Made by a program: the position numbers and the translations under genes
In this document: piece after piece, positions 16,279 to 23,346 of the stretch
How positions within the stretch are numbered: the stretch's first letter is position 1
How the letters are laid out: each line of letters begins with the position of its first letter
The notes under the pieces: generated by a model
What the model was told of the DNA's origin: nothing
Database searches by the model: none
Seen by the model: only the letters and a program-made list of their open reading frames with translations
Assembly: GCA_050184295.1 (NCBI GenBank)
Contig: JBFXAM010000045.1
Location: 1 to 34,182, forward strand
DNA from: JBFXAM01 sp050184295
GTDB lineage: Bacteria > Planctomycetota > Phycisphaerae > UBA1845 > Fen-1342
Reading direction: 5' to 3'
Length of the DNA stretch: 34,182 nt

Positions 16279-18984
16279 TCACTCGTCGTCGAATTCCCAC
16301 CACAATGCGCCGGCCTCGGCATATGGCCGGCTGAAACGGTTCGATCCGCAATGCACCTCACCGTGCTGCACGTGATAGTCGATGAAGTCGTCGATGAAGT
16401 TCACCGTCAGGCCCGTGCCCCCCGCCGCACCCTGGTACGCTGTCTGGAACGAGTCGAGATCGACGTTTCCCGCCACCATGAGCGCAGTGTCGTCGGTGTT
16501 GAAGGCGAATCCCGGCGGCAGAGGCGGCAAACCGCCGACGAGCGCGACCGCAACCGCGTTAGGAACTGCGGGGGCGACTCCGGCTTCGAAGCCGTTCGCG
16601 TTCAGATCGGCGGCCATCGCGGCCGCGACCATCGCGGGTGTGTCCCCCGCTCCCGGATTGATTGTCCGTGTGACGCCGTTGATCGTCACGGTCACCGAAC
16701 TGGCAGCGCCGCCGGCGTTCAGGCCAGCCGCGTTGACAGCGCCAAAGCGCAGGTGCGCGCCGCGCGGCCCGAACGGATCGGGCACGACGGCGTTCGTGTT
16801 GCCGAACTGTGCGTTCACCATCCCGGGGAACCACGCCATCGCGCGGTTTGCGCCGGGCGCGAGCGGCTTGACGACGGCGAGCCGGAAGCGATCACCGGGC
16901 AAAAAGCCGCCGCCGGCGAACCGCGCCGGCGGGAGATTCAACACGCCGAGCGGTCCCGCGTAGCCGCTGCTGGTGTCGCCGGCGCCTTCGAACGCGGGCG
17001 TGCCCAGGAACATGTCGGCGTAGAACACGGTGAAGTCGGTGCTGGTGGTGAATTGCAGGTACCACCACGCGGCGTCGTGCGGACTCAGCTCGGGATCGAC
17101 GTCGCTGCTCGGAACATAGGGAATCGAGCCGGAGCCGGGGTTCGACGGATACGGGATCAGCTTCGGCACCGGCCCGGCGGCCTCGTCCGCGAGCAGTTTC
17201 GGCGTGACGAAGAGGGCGGGAATCTTCACGACGTCCGCGTCGGCGAGATTCAACTCGGTCTTAAGCGTGTCGCGAATCTCGGTCAGCGTCGGCTGAAGCG
17301 CGACGTTGAATTCGTGATAGCCGGGCCCGCCGGCGCCCGCCGGCGTGAGGAAGCGGTCGATCGTCAGGTCATAGCCCGCGCCCCAGCCGCCCATCACGCG
17401 GTAGGCGCCTTTGCCGACGCCCTGCCGGGCCACGAGCAGCGCGATCGCCGTGGCCGGATCCGCGACGAACACCCGAAAGTCGCGCCGATCCGCCGTCGCG
17501 GGCATCGGCACGATGCACATCACCTCGTCGACGTGTCCGACGCCCAGCCACGCCGTGTACAGCACGACCGGTGCCTGCACGGCGCCCGCGGAAAGCGGCG
17601 ACTTTTGTCGTTCGAGAAACGCCCTCAGCTTCGGCTCCATGCGTCGGATGTCGCGGTCGTCGTCGCCGAAGATCATCCGACCCACGTTGTAATCCACACC
17701 CAGCACGGTCACGGGGCCGGAGCATTCGAGATTCCCGCCGTAGCCGAGCGAGATTGCGGCGGGGTCGGCGGGCGGCGTGATGTCGCCGGGCCCGACCGGG
17801 ACGTAGTAGCCGACGTTGGACAGCGGATGAACGAACTCATCCATCACGCGGTCGTCGAGTCCGCGGAAGCGCGGCATTCCGAGGATCACCGTCATCGTGC
17901 GCTGCCCGCCGCCGGCGGCCGGCACGCTGCTGTATCCGATCTCCCATTCGTCCTGCGCCCAGCGATCGGGGAAGGGCCCCGGCGGCGGCGGCGGCGGAGG
18001 TGGTGGCGGCGGCGGCGTGGGATCAACGAGAATCTGTGTCGGCACGTCGATCGCGCCGGTGAACGCGGCCTCGTATGCCGCCGACTGCGGCACCAGCACC
18101 GCCCGGGTCACCTCGCAGTTATTCGGCAACAGCAGAAAGGGCGCGACCTGAAAGAGCACGGTGTCGCGGCCGACCTCGGCTGCGGCGCGCTCGACGATCA
18201 GGTGAATCTTCGCGAACCAGGCGTACTCGATGCCCTCGACGCCGAGCGTAAGGTCTTGATCGCGCAGCAGCACGAGTTCGGCAGCGCCGAGCGTCCAGGT
18301 ATCGCCTTGGACCGGACCGGCCTGCTCGACGCCGGTAACGGTGCGATCGTCGAAGATACGAATGCGTTCGTGGCCCGCGGGCGTCATGGCGCCGCCGTCA
18401 TGGCGCTCGATGACGAGCGTGACGGTGGTGCCGCCGGGAAGCGGTCCGAGCTTGCGGATGACAAGCACCGCGAGGTCGTCGACGTCGGCGGCGCCGTCAA
18501 CCGTGCCGCGCGCCCCGTCGTCGAGACAATCGATATCGAGATCGGTCATGCCCGGCGGCCCGCCGGTGTTGTCGTTGTCGCGATTCGCCAGCACCAGTGC
18601 CGCGGACGTCGCTTCGATGGCGTCCTCGTCGGCGGTTCCTTCGATGTCGCCGCTGCGATCGTTGTCGGCGTCGAGGTCGATGCAGATCGCAATCTCCAGA
18701 ACGGGCGTGCCGGCGTTATTGGCATTCAGCAGCGCGATGAACGGGTCGATGTCGAAGAGATTGACGACGCCGTCGGCGTTCACATCCGCGGTGCAGAGCC
18801 GGCTGCACCCCGGGTAGCGGACGGCGTAGGCGTCCGGATCGGTCAGCGCGAGCACGAATGCGTCGATGTCGAAATTGTCGGTCCGGCCGTCGCAGTTCAC
18901 GTCGCCGCGGATGTAGGCGCTGGCCGGATTGGGGAGTGACAGGAACCCCGCCGCGACGAGGGCGGCGCAGCACAGGCGGCGCAT
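16279..18984 (-). CDS. Secreted protein-arginine deiminase (vertebrate-type PAD) with N-terminal dockerin
   Basis: A 901-residue exported enzyme predicted to convert protein arginine to citrulline, calcium-dependently by family. Signal peptide 1-23; dockerin-like pair 25-88 (DVNCDGRTDNFDID, DVNADGVVNLFDID). Residues about 97-315 match the PAD middle domain: ICIDLDADNDRSGD holds the Ca-binding Asp cluster, and DTVLFQVAPFLLLPNN ends it. A 12-proline run (324-335) leads into the catalytic domain: QDEWEIGY (Asp345), PRFRGL (Arg372, Arg374), VGHVDE (His484, Asp486), FIDDFIDYHVQHGEVHCGSN (Cys879). These align with PAD4 Asp350, Arg372, Arg374, His471, Asp473 and Cys645. Two segments (about 593-716 and 743-842) have no counterpart in animal PADs as I recall them. 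The PAD N-terminal domain is absent. The ATG at 18984 has GAGGAG upstream. It is unlike Porphyromonas PPAD, which belongs to another fold branch. Confidence 0.92.
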   Translation of the reverse strand: MRRLCCAALVAAGFLSLPNPASAYIRGDVNCDGRTDNFDIDAFVLALTDPDAYAVRYPGCSRLCTADVNADGVVNLFDIDPFIALLNANNAGTPVLEIAICIDLDADNDRSGDIEGTADEDAIEATSAALVLANRDNDNTGGPPGMTDLDIDCLDDGARGTVDGAADVDDLAVLVIRKLGPLPGGTTVTLVIERHDGGAMTPAGHERIRIFDDRTVTGVEQAGPVQGDTWTLGAAELVLLRDQDLTLGVEGIEYAWFAKIHLIVERAAAEVGRDTVLFQVAPFLLLPNNCEVTRAVLVPQSAAYEAAFTGAIDVPTQILVDPTPPPPPPPPPPPPGPFPDRWAQDEWEIGYSSVPAAGGGQRTMTVILGMPRFRGLDDRVMDEFVHPLSNVGYYVPVGPGDITPPADPAAISLGYGGNLECSGPVTVLGVDYNVGRMIFGDDDRDIRRMEPKLRAFLERQKSPLSAGAVQAPVVLYTAWLGVGHVDEVMCIVPMPATADRRDFRVFVADPATAIALLVARQGVGKGAYRVMGGWGAGYDLTIDRFLTPAGAGGPGYHEFNVALQPTLTEIRDTLKTELNLADADVVKIPALFVTPKLLADEAAGPVPKLIPYPSNPGSGSIPYVPSSDVDPELSPHDAAWWYLQFTTSTDFTVFYADMFLGTPAFEGAGDTSSGYAGPLGVLNLPPARFAGGGFLPGDRFRLAVVKPLAPGANRAMAWFPGMVNAQFGNTNAVVPDPFGPRGAHLRFGAVNAAGLNAGGAASSVTVTINGVTRTINPGAGDTPAMVAAAMAADLNANGFEAGVAPAVPNAVAVALVGGLPPLPPGFAFNTDDTALMVAGNVDLDSFQTAYQGAAGGTGLTVNFIDDFIDYHVQHGEVHCGSNRFSRPYAEAGALWWEFDDE
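17981..18018. repeat. GGC/GGN triplet run encoding polyproline
   Basis: A run of GGC with a few GGA/GGT triplets on the plus strand encodes twelve prolines on the minus strand, between the middle and catalytic domains of the arginine deiminase. It acts as an inter-domain linker and is prone to slippage or assembly error. Confidence 0.9.
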
Positions 18985-19120
18985 GAGGTGCTCCTCGGGC
19001 GCGCTGCCCTCCCAGCGCGAACCCATCGCGCGGAAGGCCGGCGAGCAACGTTTTGGATACTTGCGAATTGACCGGCGACCGCGGCGACCAACGCGCGCGG
19101 CGCCTGCTCGACCCACCTCG

Positions 19121-19149
19121 ATATTAGCGACCTGAAGTGTCCGAAACAA
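19121..19149 (-). promoter_or_regulatory. Candidate promoter for the arginine deiminase gene
   Basis: On the minus strand TTGTTT (19144-19149), a 17-base spacer and TAATAT (19121-19126) form a plausible but weak sigma-70 promoter in a locally AT-rich patch. The leader would be about 130 bases. Confidence 0.4.
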
Positions 19150-19260
19150 GCAGAAACGAATCTGACCCGCGCGCGCCGACGCACTTCGCCGGCGCGTGCG
19201 AATCGGAGTCGCCGGCGCCCAGCACGGAGCCGCCACGACGGATGGTCCCGCCGCTCCGCG

Positions 19261-19281
19261 CCCGCCGCTTGGCGCGGCGGG
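19261..19281 (-). terminator. GC-rich hairpin after the Ig-repeat dockerin gene
   Basis: CCCGCCGC (19261-19268) pairs perfectly with GCGGCGGG (19274-19281) around a 5-base loop. It lies about 120 bases past the stop codon on the minus strand. There is no T tract, so termination is inferred. Confidence 0.4.
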
Positions 19282-19402
19282 TTCCGATGAGCCGCGGCAC
19301 ACAGCACCCCCCCGTGCGAGCAGCGCGCGAGCGCCGTTTCGGTCACCCGCGGTTGCCGGCTTTGGGGACGAGCGGGACGTGTGTACGCAACGGCCGGTGG
19401 CG

Positions 19403-20968
19403 TTACGGACACTCGCAGTTGCCGCCCGCGAGGATGCACGCGACGAACGGATCGATGTCGAAGTTGTTGACGAGCCCGTCGCAGTTCATGTCGCCTAGTT
19501 GGCCGAGGTTTACGCCGAGCGTTGCCTGGCGCTGGTTGTGCAGCGCGCCGTTGTCGTCGAGCAATGCTCGGTCCGTGACCACGAGCCGCAGGACATAGGC
19601 GCAGCGCCGCAGGCCGGCGGTGTTCCAGGTGCCGAGCACACCGTTGATCACGGGTGTACTGCTGCTGGCGATCGGCGCCCAGCCGACGACGTCGCCGCCG
19701 GCGTATTCGAGCGACCAGCCGGCGAGATTGGCGTCGTTGGCCGTTCCCATGACGACCACGTTTCCGTCGACGAACGCGCAGCGAACCGGCGCCGCGAGCT
19801 GCGCCGTCGGAAGCGTGTTGTCGATCGTCACGGTGCGCGTGATCGACGCGCTGCCCACGCAGCCGTCGGTCACGCTCGTGCGAATTTCGTAATCGCCGTC
19901 GCTGACCCCCGCGCGCGTGTTCCACGAACCCAGCGGATCGTTGAGCACCCACGGCGGGCTGACGTTGGTGAGCGGGGCAAACGCGCCGCCGCCGGCGGGG
20001 CGCCGCTCGACCGCCAGCGTGCCGGAGCAATGATCCCACGCCGTGCCGTCCACGACGACGAGGCCGCCGAGCACCTGCCCGCTCGTCGGTCGCCGCACTT
20101 CGAAGTTGTTGAACCCACGGTCGAGCCACACCACCGTTTCGTCGATGCTCTCCAGGCCGCACGCGTTGGTCACGCGCAGCCGCAGCAGGTAGTACCCCTC
20201 GGTTGCCGAAGAGGCGGGGAACCAGTTCGAAAGGAGGGCGTCAATCACGGGCGTGCTGGAGACACTGATGAGCGTCCAGGTGGTGGCGCCGACGGCCTGC
20301 CGCTCCAGTCGCCACGACGCGAGTGAACCGTCCGGGTCGTTCGCGCTACCGCTGATCGAACCGCCGTAGCAGAAGCATGCCAGCGCGTCGGGGCCGGTGA
20401 TCTCCGCGATCGGCGGCGTGCTGTCGGGGCAGTCAAAGGTGAGATCGTCGATGATCTCGAAGTTGTCGTTGACCTCGTCGATCTCGATCCGCCGCAGGTC
20501 GGCGCCCGGCCGCGACAGGCGCACGAGCCGATGGACGCCCAGGAACCCGGCGCCTGTCAGCACGATGTTCTGGCTGATTACCGCCGCGCCGCCGGCCGTC
20601 GTTGTGTAGCCGCGGACGTTGAACGTTCCCGCCGTATTCCCGAGCGTAAAACTGACGTCCGCGTGGCCTTCATCGAACACGACGCGGATGTAATCCGGAC
20701 TGAAGTCCGGACAGCCGGTCGTGAGCGTGAGCGCCCGGGTTCCAGACGACGTGCCCCCGGACGGCGTGACGATGACGCAATTCACGGTTGGACTCCCGCC
20801 GCAGCTCTGCGGTTGAGCGGAGAACGTCGCACCCGCGTATTGCGTTGTGACCACGGTTCCGACCGCCAGGTTGTCAAAGTCGATCGTGGTCGGATCGGCG
20901 GCGCCGGGCACGGCACCGAACAGCGCGAGTGCCGCTGGCACCCATTTGCGCGGCCAGGACGGGAACAT
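19403..20968 (-). CDS. Secreted Ig-like-repeat protein with C-terminal dockerin-like half-repeat
   Basis: A 521-residue exported protein without recognised catalytic motif. Signal peptide about 1-24 (MFPSWPRKWVPAALALFGAV). Residues 28-180 are a beta-sandwich-like region opening TTIDFDNLAVGTVVTTQYAG and ending DNFEIIDDLTFDC, a style common in planctomycete secreted proteins. Three repeats of about 95-100 residues follow (about 185-285, 286-386, 387-488), each with a G-x-A-x-D start, a W-x-LE strand, a SSTPVI or comparable turn, a WN/WF and a Y-x-LR-x-x-VTD strand, resembling Ig-like modules. The C-terminus has one dockerin-type unit, GDMNCDGLVNNFDIDPFVA (492-510), and Cys residues at the very end. 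The ATG at 20968 follows GGAGGTGCGATC. A binding or structural surface role is inferred. Confidence 0.85.
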   Translation of the reverse strand: MFPSWPRKWVPAALALFGAVPGAADPTTIDFDNLAVGTVVTTQYAGATFSAQPQSCGGSPTVNCVIVTPSGGTSSGTRALTLTTGCPDFSPDYIRVVFDEGHADVSFTLGNTAGTFNVRGYTTTAGGAAVISQNIVLTGAGFLGVHRLVRLSRPGADLRRIEIDEVNDNFEIIDDLTFDCPDSTPPIAEITGPDALACFCYGGSISGSANDPDGSLASWRLERQAVGATTWTLISVSSTPVIDALLSNWFPASSATEGYYLLRLRVTNACGLESIDETVVWLDRGFNNFEVRRPTSGQVLGGLVVVDGTAWDHCSGTLAVERRPAGGGAFAPLTNVSPPWVLNDPLGSWNTRAGVSDGDYEIRTSVTDGCVGSASITRTVTIDNTLPTAQLAAPVRCAFVDGNVVVMGTANDANLAGWSLEYAGGDVVGWAPIASSSTPVINGVLGTWNTAGLRRCAYVLRLVVTDRALLDDNGALHNQRQATLGVNLGQLGDMNCDGLVNNFDIDPFVACILAGGNCECP

Positions 20969-21412
20969 GATCGCACCTCCGGAGGGTTGAGTCGCGGCGG
21001 CCGGTGAAGTGCGCCTGCCACAAGCAGCCCGCGTGTCGCTTCACGGGGCGTCGCGGCTGAGGATGTGTGAACCGGATTTACAATTCTAGCGTGGCGTGGA
21101 CGTGCCGGCGGCCCGTCACCTCGGGGCGACGGGCCGCGCTCGACGAATCAGCAAGCCGTGTGTTTCGTACGTCTGTCGGATCCGACCGCGGGGTCGTCCC
21201 CGTTCGACGCTGTCGTGTGTTGGTTCGCGTGTTGGCGGTTCGCTCGCGACTCCGTCTCGTGCGATTGGCTTCGGTCGCCCCGTGGGGTTCGACTGGCCAT
21301 TTGCCGGGAGCGGTTGCGGCGCCCGTCGCGACGCGCGGCGTTGAATCCACCAAGCAGCGGGCGACCGCGCACCGACCGTGTGGTCGGTGCGCCGTGCGCC
21401 GCCAAAGCCTGG
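20969..21412. other. Intergenic region upstream of the Ig-repeat protein gene
   Basis: A 444-base gap. On the minus strand TAGAAT (21083-21088) is a good -10 candidate about 115 bases before the Ig-repeat gene, in an AT-richer patch, but no -35 is evident. A perfect 11-bp hairpin lies at 21367-21392. The remaining sequence (about 21100-21360) has short frames on both strands with no motif or ribosome site. Confidence 0.5.
21367..21392 (-). terminator. Perfect 11-bp hairpin after the Ser/Arg-rich protein gene
   Basis: GCGCACCGACC (21367-21377), loop GTGT, GGTCGGTGCGC (21382-21392). It begins 20 bases beyond the stop codon of the minus-strand gene ending at 21413. The stem is perfect; a T tract is lacking. 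Confidence 0.65.
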
Positions 21413-21925
21413 TTACTTCCAGGTGTAATTGCGGAACGGACGACCGCTGACCGACTCGCTCGCGGCGACGAGCCAGCAGTTGTTGCGCCCGCGCGACACG
21501 GCCTTGATGCCGGCGCCAAACTTCTGGCGGAGCGTGCGGAACGCGATCGGCGTGCTGGCGGCGCCGAGCTGCTGGCCGAAGAAGCGGCAGAACTCGGGAT
21601 TGCTGAAGCGATAGACCAGCGTGCCGTTATCCACGAGGCGCAGGAACTTGTTCGCCGTCGTCGGGCTGAACGTGGTGATGCGCCCCGGGCCGGTGCACTG
21701 CGCGGAGATGTTGCGGTACGATCCGATGCGCTGCTCGCAGTCGGTCACGATGTTGTTGAACTGCGCGGGGCTGTACGAGGTGCCACGCGCGCTGCTGCTG
21801 CTGCTCGCGCCGAATCCCGACCAGCGGTTCGACCCGCCGAAGCGGCTGCTGGTCCAGGAGCGCGAGCTGCTGCCGGCGGTGCTGCCGCGGCGGCTGAAAC
21901 GCGAAGTCGTTCTCGATGTCGGCAT
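21413..21925 (-). CDS. Unrecognised small protein with Ser/Arg/Gly-rich N-terminus
   Basis: A 170-residue protein I do not recognise. Residues 1-50 are low complexity, rich in Ser, Arg, Gly and Thr (for example SRFSRRGSTAGSSSRSW) and end in a run of five serines. Residues 51-170 look like a folded domain: YSPAQFNNIVTDCEQRIGSYRNISAQC, then FLRLVDNGTLVYRFSNPEFCRFFGQQLG, then AFRTLRQKFGAGIKAVSRGRNNCWLVAA. It has four cysteines and a high isoelectric point, and no signal peptide or membrane segment. The ATG at 21925 has GGGAG about nine bases upstream, and a perfect hairpin follows the stop; both support a real gene. The lipoprotein gene is divergent. DNA or RNA binding is conceivable from the basic tail, but no function is assigned. 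Confidence 0.75.
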   Translation of the reverse strand: MPTSRTTSRFSRRGSTAGSSSRSWTSSRFGGSNRWSGFGASSSSSARGTSYSPAQFNNIVTDCEQRIGSYRNISAQCTGPGRITTFSPTTANKFLRLVDNGTLVYRFSNPEFCRFFGQQLGAASTPIAFRTLRQKFGAGIKAVSRGRNNCWLVAASESVSGRPFRNYTWK

Positions 21926-22110
21926 TCGTGCTCTCCCTGTGCTTGCTGTTTCGTTCGTGGCGGAACCGGATACGCGGTTCAAGGGTTCGTATCGGAACGT
22001 CTTGCGCGGCGGTTGAATTCTGCCGGGCGGTTTTTTGCCGGTCGGCGATCCGCGGCGGCGGCGGGCCGCTTCGGGGCGATCGGCCGGGCGCGCGATCGCG
22101 AGGTGGAACA

Positions 22111-23133
22111 GTGTGTGAGAAGGCTGGATTTCATGGAGTTTTCTGGCCAGCGCTGCTGCTCGGCGCGCTGCTCGCCGCCGGTTGCGAACGCCAACCCGTG
22201 GTAGTCGTGTACACGTCGGTCGATCAGCAATTCGCGCAGGAAATCCTGCAGGAATTCTCGCGCCGCACGCGCGTCCGCGTCGAAGCGGTCTATGACAGCG
22301 AAGCCGGTAAGACCACCGGACTGGTCCGGCGGCTCGAACGAGAAGCGGCGCACCCACGCTGCGACGTGTGGTGGTCGAGCGAGGTTTTCGGAACGATCGA
22401 GCTGGCACGGCGCGGTGTGCTGGCCGCGTACGAAAGCCCGGCGGCCGCGGACCTGCCCGCCGAATGGAGAAGCTCGACGCATATGTGGACGTGCAGCACG
22501 GCGCGGGCGCGCGTCGCGGTTTATCGAACGGATCGCTGGCGCGCAGAAGCGCTCCCGACCCGCTGGCTCGACTTCGGCGCGCCCGAGTGGGCGCCGCGCC
22601 TCGCGATCGCGAATCCGCAGTTCGGCACGACGCGCGGCCATCTCGCGGCGCTCTTCGCGTATCACGGCGAGTCCGCCGGCCGGGCGTTTCTCGAGTCGTT
22701 GCGGTCGCATGCCGCACGCATCGCCGACGGCAACGCACAGGTGGTCGCGCTCGTCAACGGCGAAGCCGCCGCCGTCGGCATGACCGACACCGACGACGTC
22801 TGGGTCGCGCAGCGGCGCGGTCAGCCGGTTGACCTGGTGTATCCGGCGCTGGCCGACGACCTGCCGGCGTTATGGATCCCGTGCACCGTCGCGCTGATCG
22901 CAGCCGCGCCGCACGAACCGGACGCAAAGCGCCTGGTCGATTTCCTGGTCAGCGCCGAGGTCGAGCGCCGGCTCGCCATGAGTGATTCGCGAAACGTGCC
23001 GCTCCGCAGCGCCGAACGCGCCGGGCTCGACGACCCGCACCAGCGGCGAACGCCGGAGAGGCTCGACTACGATCGCATCGCCGACGCGCTACCCGCCGCC
23101 GCCAGCGCCGCCCGGGATATACTTTTGCGCTGA
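22111..23133 (+). CDS. Solute-binding lipoprotein, Fe(III)-type ABC transporter substrate-binding family
   Basis: A 340-residue exported binding protein. The N-terminus has a lipoprotein signal: hydrophobic VFWPALLLGALLAAGC, with lipobox LAAGC placing the lipidated Cys near residue 25. The mature start VVVYTSVDQQFAQEILQEF and the DVWWSSEVFGTIELARRG segment are typical of the iron(III)/FbpA and related class of periplasmic binding proteins. Later segments IANPQFGTTRGHLAAL and LIAAAPHEPDAKRLVDFLVS also fit. No permease or ATPase gene is nearby, so transport partners must be elsewhere, and the ligand (iron, other metal or oxyanion) is not determined. Start: GTG at 22111 after GAGGTGG; the longer ATG frame from 21916 overlaps the neighbouring gene and lacks a signal peptide. 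A TATACT near the 3' end (23118-23123) may promote nfeD. Confidence 0.85.
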   Translation: MCEKAGFHGVFWPALLLGALLAAGCERQPVVVVYTSVDQQFAQEILQEFSRRTRVRVEAVYDSEAGKTTGLVRRLEREAAHPRCDVWWSSEVFGTIELARRGVLAAYESPAAADLPAEWRSSTHMWTCSTARARVAVYRTDRWRAEALPTRWLDFGAPEWAPRLAIANPQFGTTRGHLAALFAYHGESAGRAFLESLRSHAARIADGNAQVVALVNGEAAAVGMTDTDDVWVAQRRGQPVDLVYPALADDLPALWIPCTVALIAAAPHEPDAKRLVDFLVSAEVERRLAMSDSRNVPLRSAERAGLDDPHQRRTPERLDYDRIADALPAAASAARDILLR

Positions 23134-23346
23134 CGCTGCGGCGCGGCTCTGCAAACCGTTGCGCCCGGCGAGGCCCGGTTTCAGCGTCCGGCGCGCCCCG
23201 CAACCGCCGGGACAGCCGCAACGCCGCTGGAAATCGGTTGCGGTTTTCTAATGGTCGGAACCGCAAACGTGAGCGAGAATAAGTCAGGGAGCCGCCGCGA
23301 GGGTTGTCCGCGCGGCGAACCGGCACCCGGCGCGGGGAGGAGTCCG

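Larger units (their letters stand above)
18985..19402. other. Intergenic region upstream of the arginine deiminase gene
   Basis: A 418-base gap between two minus-strand dockerin-protein genes. It contains a hairpin (19261-19281) that may end transcription of the upstream gene and a candidate promoter (19121-19149) for the deiminase gene. The open frame that extends the deiminase upstream to 19302 is rejected as non-coding. Nothing else is recognised. Confidence 0.55.

Noticed and set aside
16335..16350. GGTTCGATCC-like tRNA T-loop sequence
   Set aside because: It lies inside the codons around the catalytic cysteine of the arginine deiminase and no cloverleaf can be drawn; other GGTTCRA words in the window also lack tRNA folds.
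16207..18939. A 910-codon plus-strand frame opposite the arginine deiminase
   Set aside because: It has no signal peptide, domain or ribosome site, and the opposite strand carries clear PAD and dockerin motifs.
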